From: JAHEAO01 sp942492375
GTDB taxonomy: Bacteria; Pseudomonadota; Alphaproteobacteria; Rhodobacterales; Rhodobacteraceae
DNA: 64,000 bases
Direction of reading: 5' to 3'
Assembly: GCA_942492375.1 (NCBI GenBank)
Contig: CALOEL010000012.1
Location: 186,001-250,000, forward strand
The position numbers and the translations under genes were made by a program. The notes beneath the pieces were generated by a model. That model made no database searches. It was given only the letters and a program-made list of their open reading frames with translations, and was not told where the DNA came from. This document shows positions 38,019-46,645 of this stretch, piece by piece; position 1 is the first letter of the stretch; each line of letters starts with the position of its first letter.

Positions 38019-38509
38019 TGGCCGCGACCGGCGACATCCTGCGCGCCTGGCGCTCTCCGCGTCAGGCCATGCGCCGGCAGTTGGCCCAAGGCCGGCGCGA
38101 GGATCGTGCGCTGGTCTTTCTGGTGACGGCCTGCGTGCTGATTTTCGTCGCTCAGTGGCCGCGGCTGATCCGCAGCGCAGAGGCTGATCCTTCGGTGCCG
38201 CTCGATGCCAGGGTCGGCGGCGCCTTGCTGGCCTGGGTCTTTCTCGTGCCGCTGGCACTATATGGGGTCGCTGCGCTGTCCCATCTGCTGGCCCGTCTCA
38301 TGGGCGGCAAGGGCGACTGGTACGGCGCGCGACTGGCACTGTTCTGGTCGCTTCTGGTCGCCACGCCTTTATGGCTTCTCAACGGACTCCTGGCAGGTCT
38401 GACGGGCGCCGAGACGCTGCAGGTGCTGATCGGCGCGCTTGCGCTCTTCGGCTTCATTGCGGTCTGGCTGCTGTCGCTCTATGAAGCGGAAAAAGGAGGC
38501 CCCAGCTGA
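38018..38509 (+). CDS. Yip1-domain membrane protein, first copy
   Basis: The 163-residue protein has four predicted membrane segments (for example ALVFLVTACVLIFVAQWP and VGGALLAWVFLVPLALYGVAALSHLLA) and fits the bacterial Yip1 / YIP1-like family. Function is unknown. It starts at a TGATG overlap with sufD and ends in one with a second protein of the same kind. Such pairs recur in Rhodobacterales suf operons. Confidence 0.75.
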   Translation: MAATGDILRAWRSPRQAMRRQLAQGRREDRALVFLVTACVLIFVAQWPRLIRSAEADPSVPLDARVGGALLAWVFLVPLALYGVAALSHLLARLMGGKGDWYGARLALFWSLLVATPLWLLNGLLAGLTGAETLQVLIGALALFGFIAVWLLSLYEAEKGGPS

Positions 38510-39105
38510 TGGACCTTACGCTGAGCGGTCTTGCCCAAGCCGCGATCCGCACCATTCGCGAACCGCGCAGCGTGGCACGCGCGGTCCTCTCGCTTGATCT
38601 GACTAGGCAGGAGCGGTGGCAGATGCTGCTGCTGACTGTCGTGCTCAGCGCGATTCTGGCGAAGGCGTCGGCGCTGGTCGCAGGTGATAGGGCAGCCGAG
38701 ACCGGCATCTTCGCGGCTTCGCCCTTCACGTTGGGTTTCATCCAGCTCGTTGTGATGCTGTTTGCTGTCTTTGCCGTCCACCATATCGGCCGTCGCTTCG
38801 GCGGCGAGGGCGATCTGGGCGGCGCGATCGTCCTGATGGCCTGGTTGCAGTTCGTGATGATCTGTCTGCAGATCGTCCAGATATTCGCGATGATGGTGTC
38901 GCCGGCCCTCGCGTTCCTTCTGGGGTTGGCCGGTCTGATCCTGTTTTTCTGGATGTTGACCCAGTTCATCATGGAGCTTCACGGGTTCAAATCCGGAATG
39001 GCCGTCTTCTTGGGAATATCCTTGTCGATGGTCGGCTTCGCGGTCCTGCTGTCGATCCTGCTTGGCGTTTCAGGCGTCGCGGTTCCGGGGGTCAGCGATG
39101 TATGA
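38509..39105 (+). CDS. Yip1-domain membrane protein, second copy
   Basis: The 198-residue protein has five hydrophobic segments and the Yip1-like stretch LGGAIVLMAWLQFVMICLQIVQIFAMM. It is clearly related in type to the protein before it, so the two may form a heteromer. It overlaps sufS by eight bases. No role in Fe-S assembly has been established from the sequence. Confidence 0.75.
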   Translation: MDLTLSGLAQAAIRTIREPRSVARAVLSLDLTRQERWQMLLLTVVLSAILAKASALVAGDRAAETGIFAASPFTLGFIQLVVMLFAVFAVHHIGRRFGGEGDLGGAIVLMAWLQFVMICLQIVQIFAMMVSPALAFLLGLAGLILFFWMLTQFIMELHGFKSGMAVFLGISLSMVGFAVLLSILLGVSGVAVPGVSDV

Positions 39106-40318
39106 TCTGGAAAAGATCCGCGCGGATTTCCCGATCCTTTCGCGAGAGGTGAACGGCAAGCCGCTGGTTTACCTCGACAACGGCGCTTCCGCGCAGAAGC
39201 CGCGGGCGGTGATCGATGCGGTCACCGAAGCCTATTCGATGAACTATTCTAACGTTCACAGAGGCTTGCACCATCTTTCTAATCTTATGACCGAGCAATA
39301 CGAAGCTGTTCGCGGCAAGATAGCTCGGTTCCTGAACGCTGCATCGGAAGTCGAGATCGTGATGAATTCGGGAACCACCGAAGGCATCAACATGGTCGCT
39401 CATGGCTGGGCCATGCCGCGGCTTCAAGCAGGCGACGAGATCCTGCTGTCTGTGATCGAGCACCACGCGAATATCGTGCCGTGGAACTTTCTGCGCGAAC
39501 GGCAAGGCGTGGTGCTGAAGTGGGTAGAACCGGATGCGATCGGTGCGCTCGATCCGCAGCGGGTCATAGATGCGATGAGCGATCGAACGCGGCTGGTCGC
39601 AATCACGCAACTTTCCAACGTCCTGGGCACCAAGGTTGATGTGAAAACCATCACCGAGGCCGCCCATGCGCGCGGCATACCGGTGCTTGTCGACGGCTCG
39701 CAGGCTGCGGTGCACATGCCCGTCGATGTGCAAGATATCGGCTGCGACTTCTACGCCATTACCGGGCATAAGCTTTACGGCCCGTCCGGATCGGGCGCGG
39801 TCTATTGCAGGGCCGACCGGCTGGCCGAAATGCGCCCCTTCATGGGAGGCGGCGACATGATCCGGGAGGTCACCCGCGACCATGTCAGTTACAACGATCC
39901 GCCGATGAAGTTCGAGGCCGGAACGCCGGGTATCGTGCAGATGATCGGCCTGGGCGCGGCCCTGGATTACATGACCGGATTGGGGATGGGGAACATCGCG
40001 GCGCATGAAGAGCAGCTGAGCCGTTATGCGCAGGAGCGGCTGGGAGGTCTCAACTGGGTGCAGGTGCAGGGGCGCACGCCGGACAAGGCGGCGATCTTCT
40101 CGTTCACGCTTGACGGGCCCGCTCATGCCCACGATGTATCGACGGTACTCGACAAGCGCGGCATCGCCGTCCGGGCAGGGCATCATTGCGCACAGCCGCT
40201 GATGCAGCATCTTGGCGTGACGGCGACGTGCCGGGCATCGTTCGGACTTTACAATACCGAGGCCGAGGTCGACAAACTGATCGACGCGCTGGAACTCTGC
40301 CACGATCTTTTTGGCTGA
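39098..40318 (+). CDS. sufS: Cysteine desulfurase SufS
   Basis: The 406-residue class II desulfurase starts at 39098 (MYDLEKIRADFPILSREVNGKPLVYLDNGASAQKP). It has the PLP lysine in YAITGHKLYGPSGSGAVY and the active cysteine in the short loop VTATCRASFGLYNTEAEV. It supplies sulfur to SufBCD, normally with SufE or SufU, neither of which is present here. It ends the operon 47 bases before tRNA-Arg. Confidence 0.96.
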   Translation: MYDLEKIRADFPILSREVNGKPLVYLDNGASAQKPRAVIDAVTEAYSMNYSNVHRGLHHLSNLMTEQYEAVRGKIARFLNAASEVEIVMNSGTTEGINMVAHGWAMPRLQAGDEILLSVIEHHANIVPWNFLRERQGVVLKWVEPDAIGALDPQRVIDAMSDRTRLVAITQLSNVLGTKVDVKTITEAAHARGIPVLVDGSQAAVHMPVDVQDIGCDFYAITGHKLYGPSGSGAVYCRADRLAEMRPFMGGGDMIREVTRDHVSYNDPPMKFEAGTPGIVQMIGLGAALDYMTGLGMGNIAAHEEQLSRYAQERLGGLNWVQVQGRTPDKAAIFSFTLDGPAHAHDVSTVLDKRGIAVRAGHHCAQPLMQHLGVTATCRASFGLYNTEAEVDKLIDALELCHDLFG

Positions 40319-40365
40319 ATTTCCGGATTGCAGGGCCGCCGCGCCACCGCTATACCCCGCCAAAG

Positions 40366-40442
<77 letters not shown>

Positions 40443-40508
40443 TTTTCTTCGTTTATGCGTCTTTACGACCCGCTCGGGCAAAATTTGCTGACGCCGAAAA
40501 TGATTATG

Positions 40509-40527
40509 ACGCCGCTCGAAGCGGCGT
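40509..40527 (-). terminator. Hairpin downstream of the MepK-like gene
   Basis: ACGCCGCT and AGCGGCGT form an 8-bp stem with a three-base loop, read TCG on the minus strand. It is 25 bases after the MepK-like stop. The following minus-strand sequence has only scattered T residues. Confidence 0.5.
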
Positions 40528-40551
40528 TCGTCATCAGGAATTCCAGAGGTT

Positions 40552-41121
40552 TCAGCCGCGCCAGGTTCGAACGGTGCCGGAATCCATGTGTACGAAATTC
40601 GAGCGGGAATAGCTTCCCACACCGCCAGCGGCGCAAGCCGCAGCCGCCTGAGCCATCTGCGAGACCGAGCGCGACTTCAGCCGCAGGTCGGCCGCCTGGC
40701 CTTTGATGTGAAGCGAGTTCCGAGCGACGCCGGACGAGCGTGACCGGAGCATTGCATTGGTTTGCGGTGAACGGTAGCCGGAAAGCAGCATATAGGGCTC
40801 ACTGACGTTCAGCAGACCGTGGGAGGCTGCCATTATGTCTACCGTGCGGGCGTCCACCGAGATCGTCTGATCAGTTCGCCAGTCGCGCATGAAATAGTTG
40901 ATCTCTTTCAATGCGTCGCCGATGTACTCGCCCTCGATCCAGTAGATCGTGTCCATGCTTTCGCCGGTTCGCCCGGAATACATCCGGATGCGGCGGATAT
41001 CGCCCGCGCCGCGCAGAAAGCCGAAAGCGTTGGAATAGGTTGGCGCTGCGGCCATTGCTGTCGCTGCGAATGCGCCAAGCAAAGAGCGCCTGGTCAGGCC
41101 CTTGGTGCTGGTCGTGTTCAT
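40552..41121 (-). CDS. DUF882 / YcbK-MepK-like murein endopeptidase, Tat-exported
   Basis: The 189-residue protein starts with a twin-arginine signal (TRRSLLGAFAATAMAAAP). The M15-type zinc-peptidase core is seen in LSGYRSPQTN, SLHIKGQAADLRL and NFVHMDSG, giving the H-x(6)-D and HxD ligands. E. coli MepK cleaves 3-3 crosslinks in peptidoglycan. It is divergently paired with an L,D-transpeptidase gene, the enzyme that makes such crosslinks. Confidence 0.88.
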   Translation of the reverse strand: MNTTSTKGLTRRSLLGAFAATAMAAAPTYSNAFGFLRGAGDIRRIRMYSGRTGESMDTIYWIEGEYIGDALKEINYFMRDWRTDQTISVDARTVDIMAASHGLLNVSEPYMLLSGYRSPQTNAMLRSRSSGVARNSLHIKGQAADLRLKSRSVSQMAQAAAACAAGGVGSYSRSNFVHMDSGTVRTWRG

Positions 41122-41443
41122 GATTCCGTGCGTGTCCCGTCGCTTGCCTGTGTCCGCATGTTAGCGGATCGTTCACCTCATTCCCCAGGTGCGCGTACCT
41201 TATGACACAAGTGGATTCGCTGGCCAAGGTCGGAAACGTCGCACCTGTGGCTGGACCCTGAAATCGGCGAGATATCGCTGATCGCGCCTGATCGCCGGGG
41301 GGAACCCGCGCGAATTGTCTGGTGCGTTGCAACCGGGTGACAGTGGCGGGAGATTGCACATTTGTGAACAGGTCCCACTGCATTTCCGCCCTAGATTAAA
41401 CTAACGATGATTGTGAATTTAAGTGGGAAGACAGGGTTTTCGG
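41122..41443. other. Divergent intergenic region between two peptidoglycan genes
   Basis: This 322-base stretch holds no convincing gene. It must carry the promoters of both the endopeptidase and the L,D-transpeptidase. It contains AT-richer sequence near 41390-41420 (TAGATTAAACTAACG), a likely -10 region for the rightward gene, but I could not fix a -35 box. Confidence 0.5.
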
Positions 41444-43063
41444 ATGTTTTCTGGTGAAGCGATGCGCGGCGGCCTGCTGCACTGGGTAGTGAGCGTAGTT
41501 GCGATGGCACTGGTTCTGGTTGGCGGTCCATCGAGGGCCGAGACCCAGGTGACGGCTTTCATGCAATCGGTGGCTGAAGCCTCGTCCGGACATCCCGCCA
41601 TCGCCGAGTTCTACCGTTCCAACGGATATCAGCCGATCTGGACCGACGACGAAAGCGACGACAGGGGTCGCGTGGCGGCGTTGCTGAAGGTGCTGGCGGC
41701 GGCGGAAGATCACGGTCTTCCGGTAGCGGCGTATGATCTGGACAAGTTGGAAACTGCACTGCGCACGGTGCGTTCGGGGCGAGATCTTGGCCGGATCGAG
41801 GTCGAACTGAGCCGCACCCTGCTGCGTTACGCTGCGGATCTACAGACCGGCATCCTGACACCTGCAAGCGTCGATCCGGGTCTTGTCATGGAAGTCCCTC
41901 TTCGGGATCCGGCCCAGACGCTGACGTCGTTTGCCAAATCGCGTCCGGGCGCCTTCCTGAAATCATTGGTTCCGTCTTCGCCGGAATACACACGCCTGAT
42001 GAAAGCTAAATTCGCGCTCGAAAAGCGGATTGGCGCTGGCGGCTGGGGGCCTTCTATCCCGTCGCAGAAACTGGAACCCGGCGAGTCTGGTGCTTCGGTC
42101 GTTGCACTGCGGAACAGGCTGATCGCCATGGGTTACCTGGCGCGCAGCGCGCGGCAGACCTATGACGGAGACATGCAATCGGCCGTGCAGCGTTTTCAGA
42201 CCGCGCATGGCCTGACGCCCGATGGCGTCGCCGGTCCTGCGACCATCGCCGAAATCAACATTCCGGCCGAAGATCGCCTGGCCTCGGTCCTCGTTGCGAT
42301 GGAGCGCGAGCGCTGGATCAATAAGCCGCTTGGCGCGCGCCACGTCTGGGTCAACCTTGCGGATTTCACCGCTCGGATCGTCGACGACGGCAAGGTGACA
42401 TTCGAGACCCGCTCGGTCATCGGCGCCAAAGAGTCGGATCGCCGCAGCCCGGAATTCTCGGATGTGATGGAGCATATGGTGGTCAACCCGACATGGAACG
42501 TGCCGCGTTCGATCGCCGTGAAAGAATATCTTCCGATGCTGCAGCGAAACCCCTTTGCGGTCGGCCATTTGCGGGTGATCAACAGTCGCGGCCAGGTGAT
42601 CGACCGCAACAGGGTGGATTTCACCCGCTACAACGCGCGCAACTTCCCGTTCGACATCAAGCAGCCGCCCTCGGATGACAATGCGCTGGGGCTGGTCAAG
42701 TTCATGTTCCCGAACAAGTACAACATCTATCTGCACGATACGCCTTCCAAGAGCCTCTTCGGGCGCGAAGTGCGGGCCTTCAGCCATGGCTGCATCCGGC
42801 TGGCCGATCCGTTCGATTTCGCCTATACGCTGCTCGCCCCCCAGACGGACAGGCCGCAGGAGTTGTTCAGGTCGAAGCTCGCGACCGGCGTCGAGACGGT
42901 GGTGCCACTGGAACAACCCATTCCGGTCCATCTCGTCTATCGCACGGCCTTTACCAACGCCAAGGGAGAGCTGAACTTCCGCCGCGACGTGTACGGTCGC
43001 GACGCGCGGATATTCTCTGAGTTGCAGCGTGCCGGGGTGGTATTGCGCGGCGTTCAAAGCTAA
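41444..43063 (+). CDS. L,D-transpeptidase, YcbB/LdtD type
   Basis: The 539-residue exported protein has an N-terminal signal segment (LLHWVVSVVAMALVLVGGPSRA). A helical scaffold is followed by a peptidoglycan-binding domain (SGASVVALRNRLIAMGYL ... AVQRFQTAHGLTPDGVAGPAT). The YkuD catalytic domain ends in HDTPSKSLFGREVRAFSHGCIRL, with Cys450 as nucleophile. It makes 3-3 crosslinks in the periplasm. The ATG at 41444 is preferred over an upstream GTG at 41423. Confidence 0.93.
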   Translation: MFSGEAMRGGLLHWVVSVVAMALVLVGGPSRAETQVTAFMQSVAEASSGHPAIAEFYRSNGYQPIWTDDESDDRGRVAALLKVLAAAEDHGLPVAAYDLDKLETALRTVRSGRDLGRIEVELSRTLLRYAADLQTGILTPASVDPGLVMEVPLRDPAQTLTSFAKSRPGAFLKSLVPSSPEYTRLMKAKFALEKRIGAGGWGPSIPSQKLEPGESGASVVALRNRLIAMGYLARSARQTYDGDMQSAVQRFQTAHGLTPDGVAGPATIAEINIPAEDRLASVLVAMERERWINKPLGARHVWVNLADFTARIVDDGKVTFETRSVIGAKESDRRSPEFSDVMEHMVVNPTWNVPRSIAVKEYLPMLQRNPFAVGHLRVINSRGQVIDRNRVDFTRYNARNFPFDIKQPPSDDNALGLVKFMFPNKYNIYLHDTPSKSLFGREVRAFSHGCIRLADPFDFAYTLLAPQTDRPQELFRSKLATGVETVVPLEQPIPVHLVYRTAFTNAKGELNFRRDVYGRDARIFSELQRAGVVLRGVQS

Positions 43064-43077
43064 ATGACACGCTGAAA

Positions 43078-43100
43078 GCGGACGCTTCGAAAGCGTCCGC
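43078..43100 (+). repeat. Strong 10-bp hairpin between L,D-transpeptidase and lpxD
   Basis: GCGGACGCTT and AAGCGTCCGC form a perfect stem around a CGA loop, 14 bases after the transpeptidase stop and 14 bases before the lpxD start. No T tract follows. It may attenuate read-through into lpxD. Confidence 0.55.
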
Positions 43101-43114
43101 AAGCGGGGACAGCG

Positions 43115-44212
43115 ATGAGCGGGCACACGATCCGGCAGATTGCCGACGCATTGGGCGCCGAGGCGGTCGGCGAGACCGGTCTGCTCGTGACCGGCGCCGC
43201 CGAACCTTCCTCTGCCGGACCTGCCGATCTGGCCGTTGCGATGGAGCCGCGGTTCGCCTCCCGGCTCGCAGAGGGTAAGGCCCAGGCCGCGCTGATGGCC
43301 AAGGGGGCGGATTGGCAGACCCACGGTCTGAAAGCCGCCATCCTCGTCGATCGGCCGCGGCTTGCCATGGCGGGCCTGACCGCGTTGTTCGACCAAGGCG
43401 ATCAAATGCCCACGGGCATCCATCCGACAGCGATCATCGATCCTAGCGCCAGCATCGGTGCGGACGTGGCTGTGGGGCCCTATGCGGTGATCGGCGAAGG
43501 CACGAGCATTGGTGCGCGCAGCCGGATCGACAGCCATGTAAGCATCGCGCCAGGATCTGCGATCGGTGAAGACGCGGTCCTGCTGGCCGGAGTACGGGTC
43601 GGGCGAAACGTCAGGATCGGCGATCGCTTCATGGCGCATTCCGGTGTCGTCATAGGCGGGGACGGCTTCAGTTTCGTCACCGCGGAACGATCGTCTGTCG
43701 AAGCGGTGCGAGAGACGCTTGCGGACGCGGGTGATGCAGGAACCGGTCAGGAATGGCTGAAGATCCGTTCGCTTGGCGGCGTGGTCATCGGTGATGACGT
43801 CGAGATCGGAGCGAATTCCAGCGTCGATGCGGGAACGATCAGGCCGACACGGGTAGGGGATGGCACCAAGATCGACGCGCTTGTTCAAGTCGGGCACAAC
43901 GTGCAGCTCGGACGGAACTGCCTGCTCTGCGCGCATGTCGCAGTCGGCGGCTCTGCCAAAGTCGGCGACAGCGTCGTGCTGGGCGGTCAGGTCGGAGTGG
44001 CCGACAATATCAGCCTTGGCGACGGAGTTGTTGCGGGAGGTGCCACGAAAATCCTGTCAAACGTTCCCGCCGGCCGGGCGGTGCTGGGCTATCCGGCGAT
44101 GAAGATGGAAACCCATGTCGAGATTTACAAGGCGCTCAGGCGCCTGCCGAGGCTCGCCCGGTTGGTCGAAAATCTTCAGAAACCGGTTTCAAAAAACGGG
44201 CGGAATGACTAA
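43115..44212 (+). CDS. lpxD: UDP-3-O-(3-hydroxyacyl)glucosamine N-acyltransferase LpxD
   Basis: LpxD adds the N-linked hydroxyacyl chain in lipid A synthesis, using acyl-ACP as donor. The 365-residue protein has a uridine-binding N-terminal domain and many hexapeptide repeats forming a left-handed beta-helix (IHPTAIIDPSASIGADVAVGPYAVIGEG). The catalytic histidine region (IDALVQVGHNVQLGRNCLLCAH) is present. An ACP and a ketoacyl synthase gene follow. I do not see fabZ or lpxA next to it, unlike the E. coli cluster. Confidence 0.95.
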   Translation: MSGHTIRQIADALGAEAVGETGLLVTGAAEPSSAGPADLAVAMEPRFASRLAEGKAQAALMAKGADWQTHGLKAAILVDRPRLAMAGLTALFDQGDQMPTGIHPTAIIDPSASIGADVAVGPYAVIGEGTSIGARSRIDSHVSIAPGSAIGEDAVLLAGVRVGRNVRIGDRFMAHSGVVIGGDGFSFVTAERSSVEAVRETLADAGDAGTGQEWLKIRSLGGVVIGDDVEIGANSSVDAGTIRPTRVGDGTKIDALVQVGHNVQLGRNCLLCAHVAVGGSAKVGDSVVLGGQVGVADNISLGDGVVAGGATKILSNVPAGRAVLGYPAMKMETHVEIYKALRRLPRLARLVENLQKPVSKNGRND

Positions 44213-44242
44213 ATGACGCCGAGGTCGAGGCAAGGGTGAGGC

Positions 44243-44509
44243 ATGACTGAAGAGGTAGGGGAAAAGGTGGTCAGGATCCTCGCCGATCAGGCGATGCTGG
44301 AACCTTCTGACATCTCGATGGATCAGACGCTGCAGGAGCTGGGTATTGACAGCTTGGGTCTTGTCGAGGCGATTTTCGCGATCGAGGAGACGTTCGATAT
44401 CCAGGTGCCGTTCAACGCAAACGATCCGCAGGCCAGTGCATTCGACATTTCCACCGTTCGTTCGACAGTCGAGGCGGTGAAGAAGCTGGTTGCAGAACAG
44501 GTCGCATGA
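44243..44509 (+). CDS. Acyl carrier protein, probably dedicated to lipid A
   Basis: The 88-residue protein has the phosphopantetheine site LGIDSLGL with Ser37. It differs from housekeeping AcpP in its loop FDIQVPFNANDPQASAFDIST, which is reminiscent of specialised ACPs. It lies 30 bases after lpxD and overlaps the ketoacyl synthase gene by four bases. That context suggests it carries acyl chains for lipid A. Confidence 0.88.
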   Translation: MTEEVGEKVVRILADQAMLEPSDISMDQTLQELGIDSLGLVEAIFAIEETFDIQVPFNANDPQASAFDISTVRSTVEAVKKLVAEQVA

Positions 44510-45714
44510 ACCGGGTCGTTATCACCGGTGCGGGCACGATCAACGCGCTTGGCCATTCGGTTCCCCAGACGCTCGAAGCGATGCGGGAAGGCCGCTGCGG
44601 CATCGCCCAACTCGAGATACGCGATGTCGAACGGCTCTCGATCCAGATCGGCGCGCAGGTCCGGGGGTTCGATCCCGAGGTGCATTTCAATCGCCAGCAG
44701 ATATCGCTCTGCGACCGGTTCACCCAGTTCAGCCTTCTGGCGGCGCGTGAAGCTATCGGACAGTCCGGGCTGAGCTTCGACGGCGAACTGGCGTTGGAGG
44801 CGGGGGTCGTGCTGGGCACGGCGGGCGGCGGCGTGAACACCTGGGACGAGAATTATCGGACGGTTTACGAAGAGGGCAAGAACCGGGTTCATCCGTTCGT
44901 GGTTCCCAAACTGATGAACAACGCGGCGGCCAGCCATATTTCGATGGAATGGAACCTGATGGGGCCGTCCTTCACCGTCGCCACAGCCTGCGCCTCGTCC
45001 AATCACGCGATGGGGCAGGCGTTTCACATGATACGCGCCGGCATGACGAGATGCGTCGTGACCGGCGGATCCGAGTCGATGCTGTGTTTCGGCGGAATTA
45101 AGGCTTGGGAAGGGCTGCGCGTCATGTCCAAGGATGCCTGCAGGCCGTTCAGCGCCAATCGCAACGGCATGGTCCAGGGCGAAGGCGCGGCGGTTTTCGT
45201 CTTCGAGGAGTACGAGCATGCCAAGGCACGCGGCGCGGATATCCTGGCCGAGGTCGCCGGCTTCTCGATGACCTCGGATGCCGCGGATATCGTCATGCCG
45301 TCCAAACAGGGGGCCGCGCGGGCAATCGCGGGGGCGATACGCGATGCCGGGCTCGATCGTGACGCGGTGGGGTATATCAACGCCCATGGCACCGGGACAG
45401 CGGCGAACGACAAAACCGAATGCGCGGCCGTGGCAGACGTCTTCTGCCAGCATGCGGACCGGCTGATGATTTCCTCGACCAAGTCGATGCACGGCCATCT
45501 GATCGGGGGAACCGGCGCGGTCGAGCTTCTTGCCTGCATCATGGCGCTTCGGGACGGGATCATCGCGCCGACGGTCGGCTATGAAGAACCCGACCCGGAA
45601 TGCGCTCTGGACGTCGTGCCGAACGAGGCACGCGACGCAAAGGTCAAGGCGGTGCTGTCCAACGCGTTCGCCTTCGGCGGGCTGAATGCGGTTCTGGCGC
45701 TCCGGTCGGTCTGA
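44506..45714 (+). CDS. Beta-ketoacyl-ACP synthase (FabF-like)
   Basis: The 402-residue condensing enzyme has the Cys-His-His triad: Cys162 in VATACASSNHAMG, His294 in INAHGTGTAANDKTE and His329 in SMHGHLIGGTGAVE. It extends acyl-ACP with malonyl-ACP. The ATGA overlap with the ACP gene implies that this ACP is its carrier. It may make hydroxy or long acyl chains for the LpxD reaction; general FabF activity is an alternative. Confidence 0.88.
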   Translation: MNRVVITGAGTINALGHSVPQTLEAMREGRCGIAQLEIRDVERLSIQIGAQVRGFDPEVHFNRQQISLCDRFTQFSLLAAREAIGQSGLSFDGELALEAGVVLGTAGGGVNTWDENYRTVYEEGKNRVHPFVVPKLMNNAAASHISMEWNLMGPSFTVATACASSNHAMGQAFHMIRAGMTRCVVTGGSESMLCFGGIKAWEGLRVMSKDACRPFSANRNGMVQGEGAAVFVFEEYEHAKARGADILAEVAGFSMTSDAADIVMPSKQGAARAIAGAIRDAGLDRDAVGYINAHGTGTAANDKTECAAVADVFCQHADRLMISSTKSMHGHLIGGTGAVELLACIMALRDGIIAPTVGYEEPDPECALDVVPNEARDAKVKAVLSNAFAFGGLNAVLALRSV

Positions 45715-45720
45715 ATCGAA

Positions 45721-45744
45721 AACGCCGCCCGGATGGGCGGCGTT
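45721..45744. terminator. Bidirectional terminator between KAS and IalB-like genes
   Basis: AACGCCGCCC and GGGCGGCGTT form a 10-bp stem with a GGAT loop, directly after the KAS stop and before the convergent IalB-like stop. T residues follow on the plus strand and AAAAC precedes, so it can serve both genes. Confidence 0.8.
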
Positions 45745-45764
45745 TGCCTTTGCTTGTCGTCACC

Positions 45765-46454
45765 TTATTCGGCGTTGATCGCCTTTACAGCGTCGTAACC
45801 GGCGGTGAAGCCGCTGAGGGATACGGTCAGATCCACCTGCTGGTCGGGGGCGACGACCGGAACGATGGTCACCGTCGCCTGCTTGCCGGCCTTGAACGCC
45901 GCCACTTCCGGCGCGGTGAACCCGACGCGCGCGAAGCAGCCGATCTGCGAGCACCACGAGAACGGATAGCGTTTCGCCTGGCCGTCGTCGATCGACAGCG
46001 TGATCGCCTGGGTCAGCAGAGTTTCCAAGGGCACAGCGATGGTCGCACCCGCCGCCGCTTGTTCGCCTTCGGGCAGGGCGAACATGCTGAATTCGGCGAC
46101 CGAGTTGCCTTCCTTGTCCTTCAGGAGCTGGTAAAGCTGGCAGGGGTCGTCGCCATCCTTGGTACGCACGCAGCGCACTTGCCAATCGCCATGCTCTTCC
46201 ATCGTGTAGGTCGTGCCCGGCGCGTTCGGATCGGCCGCTTCCTGACCCAATGACAGATAGCTGCCAGACGCGGCCGGGGCTTCCTCGGCTGCCGGTTCGG
46301 TCGTTTCCGGTGCGGTATCGGGGGTTGTGGGCTCTGTCTGCTCGGTCGGGGCTTCGCCCGCATCGCCGGTTCCGCTGTCCTGCGCCAGGGCCGGCGCTGT
46401 GGCCATCGCAACCGAAAGCGCGACGATGGAAAGAGCTGTTCTGATGTCTGCCAT
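45765..46454 (-). CDS. Invasion-associated locus B (IalB) family exported protein
   Basis: The 229-residue protein has a Sec signal peptide (ending ALA-QDSG), then an acidic proline- and threonine-rich linker (about residues 25-65). The IalB core contains EHGDWQVRCVRTKDGDDPCQLYQLL and YPFSWCSQIGCFARVGF, with two cysteine pairs for disulfides. The periplasmic or surface role is unknown in free-living relatives. The start at 46454 excludes a charged extension. An sRNA candidate ends about 125 bases upstream on the same strand. Confidence 0.88.
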   Translation of the reverse strand: MADIRTALSIVALSVAMATAPALAQDSGTGDAGEAPTEQTEPTTPDTAPETTEPAAEEAPAASGSYLSLGQEAADPNAPGTTYTMEEHGDWQVRCVRTKDGDDPCQLYQLLKDKEGNSVAEFSMFALPEGEQAAAGATIAVPLETLLTQAITLSIDDGQAKRYPFSWCSQIGCFARVGFTAPEVAAFKAGKQATVTIVPVVAPDQQVDLTVSLSGFTAGYDAVKAINAE

Positions 46455-46580
46455 GGTATCTCCTGTAGGATTGCCGTGTTTGGGCGCCAACTAACATGCG
46501 GCGGACGGACTGTCAGGTGCCATTTGGCGCTTGGCTGCAGGTCGCGCGGCGGATTGCCGCCGGCGGGCCTGCCTGAATAG

Positions 46581-46606
46581 AAAAAAGGGCCCGACGGCCC
46601 TTTTTT
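46581..46606 (-). terminator. Strong symmetric intrinsic terminator
   Basis: AAAAAAGGGCC-CGAC-GGCCCTTTTTT has an 11-bp stem when A/T tracts are included and a four-base loop. It works on either strand, but only a minus-strand promoter (TTGACG / TAACTT, 46669-46646) faces it. It stands in a divergent gap where no protein gene ends. Confidence 0.85.
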
Positions 46607-46639
46607 CCACTTCTCCCTGTCGGACTGGCCGACTTAATT
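46581..46639 (-). ncRNA. Candidate small RNA B (about 59 nt)
   Basis: A minus-strand transcript starting near 46639 would contain a 5-bp hairpin (GTCGG / CCGAC, 46619-46633), a single-stranded ACAGGGAGAAGTGG stretch, and the terminator stem. It carries no open reading frame of useful length. The ACAGGGAGAAG segment can pair with CUUCCUCCCUGU of the adjacent candidate RNA A over 11 base pairs with one bulged C. I infer an sRNA or sponge function; expression is unproven. Confidence 0.5.
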
Positions 46640-46645
46640 GTCGCG

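Noticed and set aside
41963..43936. A 657-codon minus-strand frame over the L,D-transpeptidase and lpxD genes
   Set aside because: Both plus-strand genes have clear catalytic motifs, and the antisense translation has none.
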